DNA from: Rhodobacter sp. SGA-6-6
GTDB taxonomy: Bacteria > Pseudomonadota > Alphaproteobacteria > Rhodobacterales > Rhodobacteraceae
Assembly (NCBI RefSeq): GCF_011043545.1
Contig: NZ_JAAKGP010000001.1
Coordinates: 1 to 64,000, forward strand
Reading direction: 5' to 3'
Length of the DNA stretch: 64,000 nucleotides
The position numbers were made by a program, and so were the translations under genes. This document shows, piece after piece, positions 38,193 to 46,604 of this stretch. The notes under the pieces were generated by a model. That model saw only the letters and a program-made list of their open reading frames with translations. It did no database searches and had not been told where the DNA came from. Every line of letters begins with the position of its first letter. Position 1 is the stretch's first letter.

Positions 38193-39401
38193 ATGCGGAT
38201 GCGGGTAGTGATCGTCGGGGCCGGACAGGCGGGGGCCGCGCTGGCCGCGAAGCTGCGCGCGCTCGGCCATCAGGGGCCCATCACGATGATCGGCGAGGAG
38301 CCGGCGCCGCCCTACCAGCGCCCGCCGCTGTCCAAGGCCTATCTGCTGGGCGAGATGGAGGAAGAACGGCTCTGGCTGCGCGCTCCTGATTTCTATGCGG
38401 AAAACGGCATCGAGCTGCGGTTGGGCCGGCCCGTCGCCGGAATCGACCGGGCGGCGAAGACGGTGACGGTGAACGGCGAAGCGATCCCCTACGATCACCT
38501 CGCGCTGACCACCGGCTCCACCCCCCGCCGCCTGCCCGCCAGCATCGGCGGAGAGCTGCCGGGCGTCTACACCGTCCGCACGCTCGCCGATGTCGATGCC
38601 ATGCGGGCGGAGTTCCAGCCGGGCCGCCGGGTGATCATCGTCGGCGGCGGCTATATCGGGCTGGAAGCCGCGGCGGTGGCCTGCAAGCTGGGGCTGAAGG
38701 CCACCGTGCTGGAAATGGCGCCGCGCATCCTGCAGCGGGTGGCCTCGCCCGAAACCTCGGCCTTCGTCGCCGCGCTGCACCGCGGGCATGGGGTGGAGAT
38801 CCTGGAAGAGACCGGGCTCGACCGCCTGCTGGGCGAGGCCCGCGTCACCGGGGTGCGGCTGCGGGACGGGCGAGAGCTGCCGGCGGATTTCGTCGTCGTC
38901 GGCGTCGGGATTTCCCCGAACGACCGGCTGGCGGCCGAGGCCGGGCTGACCCTCGACAACGGCATCGCCACCGATGCCGAAGGACGCACCTCGGACCCGG
39001 CGATCTGGTCGGCGGGGGACTGCGCCTCATTTCCGTATCGCGGCGGGCGGATCCGGCTGGAATCGGTGGGCAATGCCATCGACCAGGCCGAGGCGGTGGC
39101 CGCCAACATGCTGGGCGCCGGCCAGCCCTACGAGGCGAAGCCCTGGTTCTGGTCCGACCAGTTCGACCTGAAGCTGCAGATCGCCGGGCTGAACACCGGC
39201 TACGACCATATCGTCACCCGCAAGGCCGAGGGCGAGGCGGTGTCGTTCTGGTATTACCGCGGCGCGGAGCTGCTGGCGGTGGACGCGATGAACGACCCCC
39301 GCGCCTATATGGTCGGCAAGCGGCTGATCGAGGGCGGGAAAAGCCCGGCGCCGGAGGTCCTGGCCTCCACTCCCGACCTCAAGGCGCTTTTGAAGGCATG
39401 A
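38193..39401 (+). CDS. FAD-dependent ferredoxin-NAD(P) reductase-like oxidoreductase
   Basis: A 402-residue two-dinucleotide-fold flavoprotein of the rubredoxin/putidaredoxin reductase type. It has N-terminal FAD-binding VVIVGAGQAGAALAAKL, the characteristic PYQRPPLSKAYLLGEMEEERLWLR, NAD-binding VIIVGGGYIGLEAAAVA and the late IWSAGDCASFP. It passes electrons from NADH to a ferredoxin or similar acceptor that is not encoded nearby. The second codon pair offers ATG 38199 as alternative start. rsmD follows with an ATGA-type overlap. Confidence 0.92.
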   Translation: MRMRVVIVGAGQAGAALAAKLRALGHQGPITMIGEEPAPPYQRPPLSKAYLLGEMEEERLWLRAPDFYAENGIELRLGRPVAGIDRAAKTVTVNGEAIPYDHLALTTGSTPRRLPASIGGELPGVYTVRTLADVDAMRAEFQPGRRVIIVGGGYIGLEAAAVACKLGLKATVLEMAPRILQRVASPETSAFVAALHRGHGVEILEETGLDRLLGEARVTGVRLRDGRELPADFVVVGVGISPNDRLAAEAGLTLDNGIATDAEGRTSDPAIWSAGDCASFPYRGGRIRLESVGNAIDQAEAVAANMLGAGQPYEAKPWFWSDQFDLKLQIAGLNTGYDHIVTRKAEGEAVSFWYYRGAELLAVDAMNDPRAYMVGKRLIEGGKSPAPEVLASTPDLKALLKA

Positions 39402-39961
39402 GGATCATCGGCGGGGCGCGGCGCGGGCTTCTGCTGGCCGATGTCGGTGCGGGCGACCCGGAGGCGCATCTGCGCCCGACCTCGGACCGGGTGCGCGAGG
39501 CGATCTTCAACCTGCTGGTGAACGGCGGCTACGGCGATCCCGTCACCGGCGCGCGGGTGCTGGACCTGTTCGCCGGCACCGGCGCGCTCGGGCTGGAGGC
39601 GCTGTCGCGCGGCGCCGCCCGGGTGGCCTTCGTCGACGACGGGGGGAAGGCGCGGGCACTGTTGCGCGCGAACATCGAGAAGATGCAGGCCATGGGCAGC
39701 ACCGATGTCTGGCGCCGCGACGCCACCCGGCTCGGCCCCAACCGCGGGCCGGGCTATGGCCTCGTGTTCCTCGACCCGCCCTATGGCAAGGGGCTGGGAG
39801 AGGCCGCGCTGGCCTCGGCGCTGGCAGGCGGCTGGCTCTCCCCCGGCGCGCTGGTGGTCTGGGAGGAAGGCAGCGCCCCCGCCGCGCCGCCGGGCTTCGC
39901 GCCGCTGGACCAGCGCAGATATGGCGACACCCTCGTCACGCTCCTGAGGGCGCCGGAATGA
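39398..39961 (+). CDS. rsmD: 16S rRNA (guanine-966-N2)-methyltransferase
   Basis: Methylates G966 of 16S rRNA with S-adenosylmethionine. In 187 residues it shows MRIIGGARRG, LRPTSDRVREAIFN, the SAM loop DLFAGTGALG (56-65) and catalytic DPPY (126-129). Overlaps the upstream reductase gene and the downstream HAD gene by 4 bases each, making a three-gene coupled unit. Confidence 0.96.
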   Translation: MRIIGGARRGLLLADVGAGDPEAHLRPTSDRVREAIFNLLVNGGYGDPVTGARVLDLFAGTGALGLEALSRGAARVAFVDDGGKARALLRANIEKMQAMGSTDVWRRDATRLGPNRGPGYGLVFLDPPYGKGLGEAALASALAGGWLSPGALVVWEEGSAPAAPPGFAPLDQRRYGDTLVTLLRAPE

Positions 39962-40620
39962 CCCCGAAGGCGGTGATCTTCGACTGCGACGGGGTGCTGG
40001 TCGACAGTGAAGGCCCGACCTTCGACCTGCTGATCGAGGATCTGGCGCGGCACGGGCTGGCGCTGACCCGGCACCAGTTGGAGACCGACTATATCGGCGG
40101 CACGGTGGAAATGCTGGCGGTGAAGGCCCGGGCGGCGGGGGCGCGGCTGCCCGAGGGCTGGGTCGCCGATTTCTACGCCCGGATGTATGCGATGCTGGAA
40201 CAGGGCACGGCCCTGATGCCCGGCGTGCCCGCGGTGCTGGACGCGCTGGACGCCGCCGGCATCCCCTATGCCGTCGGCTCCAACGGCTCGCCCGAGAAGA
40301 TGCGGATCAGCCTCGGCCAGCACGGCCTGCTCCCGCGCTTCCGCGCCCTGCTCTCCGGGCAGGCCATCGGCAAACCGAAGCCCGCGCCCGACCTGTTCCT
40401 CGCCGCCGCGGCCGCCTGCGGGGCCGCGCCCGCCGACTGCGTGGTGATCGAGGACAGCCCCACCGGCGCCCGCGCCGCCATCGCCGCCGGCATCCCCTGC
40501 CGCGGCTATGCGCCCCACGGGCCGGGCACCCCGCCCGCAAGCCGGATGCAGGCCCTCGGCATCCCCCTCTTCCACGATATGCACGACCTGCCCGGCCTTC
40601 TCGGCCTCCCCGGCCTCTGA
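39958..40620 (+). CDS. HAD-superfamily hydrolase (phosphatase/phosphoglucomutase-like)
   Basis: A 220-residue subfamily IA HAD enzyme. Motif I is DCDGVLVDS with nucleophile Asp9, motif II is the Ser in VGSNGS, motif III is KPKPAPD and motif IV VIEDSPTG. The alpha-helical cap (about 15-80) with LMPGVPAVLDAL resembles beta-phosphoglucomutases and sugar-phosphate phosphatases. Substrate not predictable. Coupled to rsmD. Confidence 0.9.
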   Translation: MTPKAVIFDCDGVLVDSEGPTFDLLIEDLARHGLALTRHQLETDYIGGTVEMLAVKARAAGARLPEGWVADFYARMYAMLEQGTALMPGVPAVLDALDAAGIPYAVGSNGSPEKMRISLGQHGLLPRFRALLSGQAIGKPKPAPDLFLAAAAACGAAPADCVVIEDSPTGARAAIAAGIPCRGYAPHGPGTPPASRMQALGIPLFHDMHDLPGLLGLPGL

Positions 40621-40672
40621 TTTCATCTGTCTCCAAATATCCCACGGGGGTCCGGGGGTGTGAAACCCCCGG
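40621..40672 (-). repeat. Hairpin plus TATTTG motif, inverted relative to flanking genes
   Basis: On the minus strand: GGGGG-TTTCACA-CCCCC, a short GC spacer, GGGATATTTG, then CAGATGAAA. It immediately follows the HAD stop. Both flanking genes are on the plus strand, so in this orientation it cannot serve either as a conventional U-tailed terminator. Confidence 0.6.
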
Positions 40673-40751
40673 CCTCGGCTTCCCCCATGACGCCGCGTTG
40701 CGGATGACTTCCCCCGCGCCCTTCGCCATTCTCCCGCAGAGGGAGACCGCC

Positions 40752-42770
40752 ATGACCAGCTATCCGCACCTTCTTTCCCCGCTGACGCTCGGCCCGAAAC
40801 GCTTGCGCAACCGCAGCCTGATGGGGTCGATGCACACGGGGCTGGAGGAGACCGGCGACTGGTCGCGCGTCGCCGCCTTCTACGCCGCCCGCGCCCGGGG
40901 CGGGGCCGGGCTGATCGTCACCGGCGGCATGGCCCCCAATGCCGAGGGCGGGGTCTTCCCCGGCGCCGCCGGGTTGTTCACCGACAGGGACATCGCCAAC
41001 CACCGCCGCGTCACCGATGCCGTCCATGCCGAGGGCGGCCATATCGCCATGCAGATCCTGCACGCCGGCCGCTACGCCTATTCAAAGGACTGCGTCGCCC
41101 CCTCGGCGATCAAGTCGCCGATCTCACCCTTTCCGCCGAGGGAGCTGGACGAGGAGGGGATCGAGAAGCAGATCGCCGACATCGCCACCGCCGCCGCCCG
41201 TGCCGTCGAGGCGGGCTATGACGGGGTGGAGGTGATGGGGTCCGAGGGCTATTTCCTCAACCAGTTCCTGGTGACCCACACCAACCGCCGCAGCGACCGC
41301 TGGGGCGGGGCTTACGAGAACCGGATGCGGCTGCCGGTCGAGGTGGTGCGCCGGGTCCGTGCCGCGATGGGGCCGGAGCCGATCCTGATCTTCCGGCTGT
41401 CGCTGATCGACCTGGTGCCGGACGGGTCCAGCTGGGACGAAGTTCTCACCCTCGCCCGCGCCGTTCAGGCCGAAGGGGCCTCGCTGCTCAACACCGGCAT
41501 CGGCTGGCACGAGGCGCGGGTGCCGACCATCGCCACCTCGGTCCCCCGCGCCGCCTTCGCCGACCTGACCGCAAGGCTGCGGCCGGAGGTCTCTATCCCG
41601 GTGATCGCCTCGAACCGCATCAACACGCCCGAGGTGGCGGAGCGGCTGCTGGCGGAAGGCGCGGCCGACATGGTGTCGATGGCGCGGCCCTGGCTGGCGG
41701 ATGCCGATTTCATCGCCAAGGCCGCGGCGGGCCGGTCCGGGGACATCGCCCCCTGCATCGCCTGCAACCAGGCCTGTCTGGACCACACTTTCTCGGGCAA
41801 GCTGACCTCCTGTCTGGTCAACCCGCGCGCCTGCCACGAGACGGAACTGCCGCTGGACACCGCCGCCGCGCCGAAACGCATCGCCGTGGTCGGTGCCGGC
41901 CCGGCAGGGATGGCCGCCGCGATCACTGCCGCCGGGCGGGGACACAGCGTCACATTGTTCGAGGCCTCCGCCCGCCCCGGCGGCCAGCTGCACCTTGCCG
42001 CCACCATCCCGGGGAAAGAGGAATTCCAGGGCCTACTCGGCTGGTTCACCCGGCAGCTCGACCATCCCCGGATCGACCTGCGCCTGAACGAAGCCGCCAC
42101 CGAGGAGAGCCTGCAAGGCTACGACGAGGTGATCCTCGCCACCGGCGTCACCCCGCGTGATCCGGGCATCCCCGCCACCCCGGGCGCCCCAGTGCTGTCC
42201 TACATCGAAGTGCTGCAAGGCGCGCCGGTCGGACCGCGCGTCGCCATCGTCGGCGCGGGCGGCATCGGCTTCGACGTGGCGGAGTTCCTGACCCACCAGG
42301 GCACCAGCCCGACGCTGGACCGCGCCCTCTGGCGGCGGGAATGGGGCGTCGCCCCGCCCTGGACCGCCCGCGGCGGGCTGGCCGAGCCGCAGCCGGAACC
42401 GCCGGCGCGGCAGGTCTGGCTGCTCCAGCGCAAGCCGGAGAAACCCGGCCGCAAGCTGGGCCGCACCACCGGCTGGATCCACCGCGCCACCCTGGCCGCC
42501 AAGGGCGTGCAGATGATCGGCGGGGTGAATTACGATCGCATCGACGAAAAGGGCCTGCACATCAGCCACGGCCCGGCGCGCGACAGGGCCGAGACGCTTG
42601 CCGTCGATACGGTCGTGCTCTGTGCAGGCCAGAACCCCGCGCGCAGTCTTTCGGAGAGGCTCGCTGCGGCGGGGATCGCGCATCACCTGATCGGCGGGGC
42701 GGATGTCGCGGCCGAACTGGACGCCAAGCGCGCCATCGACCAGGCCACCCGCCTCGCCGCCCGTCTCTGA
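40752..42770 (+). CDS. fadH: 2,4-dienoyl-CoA reductase (NADPH), FadH type
   Basis: A 672-residue iron-sulfur flavoprotein that reduces 2,4-dienoyl-CoA in oxidation of polyunsaturated fatty acids. It has an N-terminal Old-Yellow-Enzyme TIM barrel with FMN (about 1-330; HAGRYAY, GSEGYFLNQFL). The 4Fe-4S cysteines are 335, 338, 342 and 354 (CIACNQAC and CLVNP). A C-terminal FAD/NADPH two-domain reductase follows (GAGPAG 381-386; IVGAGGIGFDVAEFL). ATG 40752 is preceded by GGGAGA. It probably acts with beta-oxidation enzymes encoded elsewhere. Confidence 0.94.
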   Translation: MTSYPHLLSPLTLGPKRLRNRSLMGSMHTGLEETGDWSRVAAFYAARARGGAGLIVTGGMAPNAEGGVFPGAAGLFTDRDIANHRRVTDAVHAEGGHIAMQILHAGRYAYSKDCVAPSAIKSPISPFPPRELDEEGIEKQIADIATAAARAVEAGYDGVEVMGSEGYFLNQFLVTHTNRRSDRWGGAYENRMRLPVEVVRRVRAAMGPEPILIFRLSLIDLVPDGSSWDEVLTLARAVQAEGASLLNTGIGWHEARVPTIATSVPRAAFADLTARLRPEVSIPVIASNRINTPEVAERLLAEGAADMVSMARPWLADADFIAKAAAGRSGDIAPCIACNQACLDHTFSGKLTSCLVNPRACHETELPLDTAAAPKRIAVVGAGPAGMAAAITAAGRGHSVTLFEASARPGGQLHLAATIPGKEEFQGLLGWFTRQLDHPRIDLRLNEAATEESLQGYDEVILATGVTPRDPGIPATPGAPVLSYIEVLQGAPVGPRVAIVGAGGIGFDVAEFLTHQGTSPTLDRALWRREWGVAPPWTARGGLAEPQPEPPARQVWLLQRKPEKPGRKLGRTTGWIHRATLAAKGVQMIGGVNYDRIDEKGLHISHGPARDRAETLAVDTVVLCAGQNPARSLSERLAAAGIAHHLIGGADVAAELDAKRAIDQATRLAARL

Positions 42771-42830
42771 GACCAGCCCCTGCCGCGCTGCCCGGGGGGA
42801 AGCCGGGCCGGACGCGGCAGGGAGCGGTCC

Positions 42831-43088
42831 TCAGCCCTCGACGGGCTTCAGAACACCGTTGTCCCAGGCCGCCTGCAGTTCGGCCGCATCGACCGCGCCG
42901 TCGGTGTTGGTGTCGATGGCGGTGAAGCCGTCCTCGGTCAGGTCGGTCCAGACCGCCTGCAGCTCGGCCAGCGACCAGTTGCCGCTGGCATCTGCGTCCT
43001 CGACCGCCGGAGGCGTGCTGCCGGCCGTCTGCGCCATCGCGGCGGAGGCCAGCACCAGCGGCAGGAGAAGCGGAATCGTGCGTTTCAT
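42831..43088 (-). CDS. Small secreted EF-hand protein (first of pair)
   Basis: An 85-residue protein with a signal peptide (TIPLLLPLVLASAAMAQ) and two EF-hand-like loops. The first, DADASGNWSLAEL, has a Trp at loop position 8; the second, DTNTDGAVDAAEL, is canonical. It probably binds Ca2+ in the periplasm or outside. ATG 43088 is chosen with AGGA upstream. It shares architecture with the gene at 43365-43661: signal peptide, DxxxxG loop, VW-DL linker, second loop, AAW or IAW. Confidence 0.8.
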   Translation of the reverse strand: MKRTIPLLLPLVLASAAMAQTAGSTPPAVEDADASGNWSLAELQAVWTDLTEDGFTAIDTNTDGAVDAAELQAAWDNGVLKPVEG

Positions 43089-43318
43089 CGGATCATCCTT
43101 TCGTTCGATCTTCTGCAAGGCCGGCGCGCCCTCATCGGCCCGCCGCCCTGGCCATCAGTTGAACCCTTCCGCCCGTCCCGTCCAGCACGGCAGCCGACCG
43201 GCGGAATTCCCCCGCCGACGCGCGGCTTTCCCCCGGCCGGAAGCTGCCTGCGGTCGCCGGTTTCCCTTGCGCCGCCGATGCCGCCCGCCGGATCGGCGAA
43301 GAGGGGCCCGAACGCAAA

Positions 43319-43348
43319 GGGGCCGGGCAAGACTGCCCGGCCCCCGAA
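43319..43348 (-). terminator. Intrinsic terminator of the second EF-hand gene
   Basis: GGGGCCGGGCA (43319-43329) pairs with TGCCCGGCCCC (43334-43344) across a 4-base loop, with TTTG following on the minus strand. It lies about 20 bases after the stop at 43365. Confidence 0.8.
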
Positions 43349-43364
43349 CCCTTTCGCGGCAGCC

Positions 43365-43661
43365 TCAGCCGCCGGTGTTGGCCTCGTTCTGCTTGTCCTC
43401 GGCCTCGCCATGGACGTTGTCCTTCAGGACGTCGGTGGTGTCCCAGGCGATCCGCAGTTCCTCATCGGTGATGCTGCCATCCGCATCGGTGTCGATGATC
43501 TTGATGTCGTCGTCGGACAGGTCGACCCAGACCACCCGAAGCTCGTCGGCCGAATAGACGCCGTCGCCGTTGGTGTCGGCCACCACGGGGATGGCTTCCT
43601 GCGCCAAGGCCGGCGCGGCAAGCAGGCCCAAGGCGAACAGGGACATCGAGAAGAGTTTCAT
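43365..43661 (-). CDS. Small secreted EF-hand protein (second of pair)
   Basis: A 98-residue precursor with signal peptide (LFSMSLFALGLLAAPALAQ) and two canonical EF-hand loops, DTNGDGVYSADEL and DTDADGSITDEEL, joined by VVWVDLSDDDIKII. A hydrophilic tail follows (DNVHGEAEDKQNEANTGG). A paralogue of the gene at 42831-43088 but separated by 276 bases and its own terminator, so probably an independent transcript. Function unknown; likely extracytoplasmic calcium binding. Confidence 0.82.
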   Translation of the reverse strand: MKLFSMSLFALGLLAAPALAQEAIPVVADTNGDGVYSADELRVVWVDLSDDDIKIIDTDADGSITDEELRIAWDTTDVLKDNVHGEAEDKQNEANTGG

Positions 43662-43956
43662 CACAGAGTCCTTTCCGTATCTGTTGCATCTGCAGGCGGC
43701 CGTTGCAGCGGCGGCCCGTCGCTCAGGTGCTTTCCGCCAAGCCGGGCCCGATCCGGGGCCGGCGGCCTGGAGGAAATGCGCGGACAGAACCATCGCCTGT
43801 CAGAATCGTTCCCGCCACCGTCCCCGCCATCGGCGTTTCTCCGCCTCGAACGATCCGCCACATTTCCCCGGATAGGACGCGCCCTCGCCGCGTTCCTGCC
43901 CGATTTGGCCGCCAATACACGGGGATGACCTGGTATCTGCTTGCTTGGGGAGAGAC

Positions 43957-44862
43957 ATGGACCGACTGACCGAAATGGAAGCCTTCGCCACCGTGGTGGA
44001 TCAGGGCGGCTTCACGGACGCGGCCAAGAAGATGGGCATCTCGAAATCTGCCGTTTCGAAGCATGTCTCCGCCCTGGAAGCCCGCCTCGGCGCGCGGCTC
44101 TTGAACCGCACCACCCGCCGCGTCTCGCCGACCGAGATCGGCCTGGCCTATTACGACCGCGCCCGCCGGGTGCTGAACGACGCCGGCGAGGCCGATGCGC
44201 TGGTCACCTCGATGCAGTCGGCGCCCTCGGGCCTGCTCAGGATTTCCGTCGCCACCGATTTCGGGGTGAATCTGCTGTCGCCGATCCTGGGGGATTTCCT
44301 GCTGGAATATCCCGAGATCACCGTCAACATGGTGCTGAACAACCGCTATGTCGAACTGATCTCCGAAGGCTTCGACATGGCGATCCGGGTGGGAGAGCTG
44401 GAGGATTCCAGCCTGCGCGCCCGCAAGCTGACCGAGACGACGCGGCGGATGATCGGCTCCCCGGCCTATTTCCAGAAATTCGGCCGGCCGATGAAGATCG
44501 ACGACCTGAACGAGCACAAGCTTCTGCATTATTCCAACCAGGCCAACGGCAATGTCTGGAAGGTCACCGCGCCTTCGGGCGAGAAGCGGCAGGTGCGGTC
44601 GAACGGCTGGCTGACGGTGAACGACGGGCAGAGCCTCTTGAATGCCGCGGTCTCGGGCCTCGGCATCGCCTATCTGCCCAGCTTCCTTTACGCCGACGCC
44701 ATGCGCGAGGGACTGATCGAAGAGGCGATTCCCGGCCTGCCGACCGAGGTCCTGGGCATCTATGCCGTCTATCCGCCGGGCCGGTTCACCCAGCCCAAGG
44801 TGCGCGCCTTCATCGACTTCCTCGCCCGCCGCTTCATCGACAAGGGGCCGGACAACTGGTGA
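43957..44862 (+). CDS. LysR-family transcriptional regulator
   Basis: A 301-residue LTTR with N-terminal winged HTH (MEAFATVVDQGGFTDAAKKMGISKSAVSKHVSALEARLGARLLNRTTR) and a periplasmic-binding-like effector domain (about 90-295; GLLRISVATDFGVNLLSPIL). It belongs to the CrgA/DsdC-like group without an obvious effector. ATG 43957 has GGGGAGAG upstream; the ATG at 43945 lacks one. It diverges from the EF-hand gene at 43365-43661, which is its most likely local target by position only. Confidence 0.9.
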   Translation: MDRLTEMEAFATVVDQGGFTDAAKKMGISKSAVSKHVSALEARLGARLLNRTTRRVSPTEIGLAYYDRARRVLNDAGEADALVTSMQSAPSGLLRISVATDFGVNLLSPILGDFLLEYPEITVNMVLNNRYVELISEGFDMAIRVGELEDSSLRARKLTETTRRMIGSPAYFQKFGRPMKIDDLNEHKLLHYSNQANGNVWKVTAPSGEKRQVRSNGWLTVNDGQSLLNAAVSGLGIAYLPSFLYADAMREGLIEEAIPGLPTEVLGIYAVYPPGRFTQPKVRAFIDFLARRFIDKGPDNW

Positions 44863-44905
44863 TCCGAACTTGCCCCCGGTCCTCCCTCGGGCCGGGCTTG
44901 CCTGG

Positions 44906-44934
44906 CCGCGGTCCTGCCCCCGCCCGGACCGCGG
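44906..44934. terminator. Bidirectional hairpin between lysR and ompA-like genes
   Basis: CCGCGGTCC (44906-44914) pairs with GGACCGCGG (44926-44934). It sits between two convergent genes and directly abuts the ompA-like stop codon. Confidence 0.6.
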
Positions 44935-44935
44935 C

Positions 44936-45871
44936 TTACTGGGTCGAGGCCATCACGGCCTCGACCCGTCTGTTTTTCCGCCGGCCCTCTTCGGTCAGGT
45001 TGGTCGCCCGCGGCGCCAGCGGGCCGACGCCCTCGGCGCTGACCTGCCCGGCCGCGACGCCACGGTCCAGCAGCGCCTGCCGCACCGCCTGGGCGCGTTT
45101 CTTCGACAGGGCGATGTTCGCCTCCAGCCCGCCGGAATTATCGGTATGTCCGACCAGGGCCACCCGCCGCGCCGGGTCGGCCGCCAGCCACTCGGCCAGC
45201 GCGGTCAGTGAAGGGGTGTCGCCCGATTCCAGCGCCGAGGAGCCGGAGGCGAAGACCAGGTCCTCCAGCACCACCGCCCCCTCGGCCTCCAGCGCCGCGC
45301 CCAGGTCGCCGGGCGGCGGGGCGGCGGGCGCGGGGGCCGGCGCGACCGCCGGCACCGGATCGGGTTCGGCCGCAGCGGGCACGGCATCCGCCATCGGCTC
45401 CGGCGCGACGCGGGTCAGCTGGACGAAGCCGTAGCCGGGCGAGCGGCTGACCAGCAGGTTCACCACCTCCTCGCCCTTTTCGGCGGCGATGAAGCGGAAG
45501 TCGCCCAGGTCGACATGCATCCCCGGCTCCGGCATCACCTCGATGACGAAGCGGAAGTCGAAGCCGCCGCATCCCTTGGTCTCGCAGTCGAACAGGATGT
45601 CGTAGCCCTGCGCCAGCAGCTGTTCGCGCAACGGCCCGGCCAGTTCGGCCAGCGAAAGACGCGGCGCGTCCAGCTGCCAGGCCCGGCGATCCAGCGCGCC
45701 GGTGACCCGGCGGACCGGCAGCGCCCCCGCGGCGAAGGGGCCGGTCGGCAGTTCGACGCTGGCCGGGTTCTCGCTGGCCGCCTGCTGCCCCGCCACCGGC
45801 GCGGGCAGGGTGAGGTCCAGCGCGAAGGCCGGACCGGACAACAGGAGAAGCAGGGGAAGACAGCGATACAC
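44936..45871 (-). CDS. OmpA-family peptidoglycan-binding protein
   Basis: A 311-residue exported protein: signal peptide (VYRCLPLLLLLSGPAFA), a central domain with a Cys pair (FDCETKGCGGFDF) and a Pro/Ala-rich linker (about 160-190). A C-terminal OmpA_C-like domain follows (LVFASGSSALES, VALVGHTDNSGGLEANIALSKKRAQAVRQAL, GVGPLAPRATNLTEEGRRKNRRVE). The domain binds diaminopimelate in peptidoglycan, anchoring the envelope. The start is GTG 45871, with AAGG 8 bases upstream, which yields a proper signal peptide. Confidence 0.88.
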   Translation of the reverse strand: MYRCLPLLLLLSGPAFALDLTLPAPVAGQQAASENPASVELPTGPFAAGALPVRRVTGALDRRAWQLDAPRLSLAELAGPLREQLLAQGYDILFDCETKGCGGFDFRFVIEVMPEPGMHVDLGDFRFIAAEKGEEVVNLLVSRSPGYGFVQLTRVAPEPMADAVPAAAEPDPVPAVAPAPAPAAPPPGDLGAALEAEGAVVLEDLVFASGSSALESGDTPSLTALAEWLAADPARRVALVGHTDNSGGLEANIALSKKRAQAVRQALLDRGVAAGQVSAEGVGPLAPRATNLTEEGRRKNRRVEAVMASTQ

Positions 45872-45890
45872 GGCGGACCTTCGCAACGGC

Positions 45891-46604
45891 TCAGCCCTTG
45901 CGATAGTGGTAACGCCCCGCCTCGGCCATGCCCGCCCGGGCATAAAGCGCGCGGGCGGCGGCGTTCCGCTCGGTCACCACCAGCGACAGGATCTCTGCGC
46001 CCTGCCCGGCCGCCCAGTTGGCCGCGGCGCGCAGGAGATGGCCGCCCATGCCCTGCCGCCTTTGCCCCGGGCGCACCTCCAGCGCGTGCAGCATGGCGAT
46101 GCCGCCGTGCACCGCCACGAAGGCCGCGCCCGCGGGCCGGTCGCCGCCGCGGCCGAGGATCGCCGTGCGCGGCCCGCCGGTGCGCGCCATCACCTCCACC
46201 CGGGCCGGGCCGATGCCGCCCTCGGCCCAAAGCGCGCGGACGGTCTCCAGCGGCGGCCAGTGCGGGAAGGCGGCGAGGAAGGGCACCTCGCCCGCCAGCG
46301 CCGGAACCGGGGCGGCATAGGCGACCACGGGGTCATGCAGCCGGAATCCGCGCACTGCCAGCGCCGCATCCAGCGCCATGTCGGCGGCGCTTCGGTCGGG
46401 GTGGATGGCGAACAGCGGCTCCGGCATCGCGGCAAGCGCGGCCTCCAGATCGCCCTCGGTGAACGCCCCCTCCACCGTGGCGGCCGAGACCCTTTGCCCG
46501 CCGCCCCCGCCCTGCCGCAGGGTGAAGGGGCCAAGCCGCGTCCGGCCCGCCGCGGGCCATGTCGCCTCCATCACCTCGGCGAGGGTGGCCGGGGACAGGC
46601 TCAC
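45891..46604 (-). CDS. GNAT-family N-acetyltransferase
   Basis: A 237-residue acetyl-CoA-dependent acyltransferase. The C-terminal half has the GNAT core: GAAFVAVHGGIAMLHALEVRPGQRRQGMGGHLLRAAANWA (acetyl-CoA pyrophosphate loop RRQGMG) and LVVTERNAAARALYARAGMAEAGRYHYR. The N-terminal half is a degenerate partner domain. Substrate unknown. ATG 46604 overlaps the upstream gene stop (ATGA). Confidence 0.88.
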   Translation of the reverse strand: MSLSPATLAEVMEATWPAAGRTRLGPFTLRQGGGGGQRVSAATVEGAFTEGDLEAALAAMPEPLFAIHPDRSAADMALDAALAVRGFRLHDPVVAYAAPVPALAGEVPFLAAFPHWPPLETVRALWAEGGIGPARVEVMARTGGPRTAILGRGGDRPAGAAFVAVHGGIAMLHALEVRPGQRRQGMGGHLLRAAANWAAGQGAEILSLVVTERNAAARALYARAGMAEAGRYHYRKG

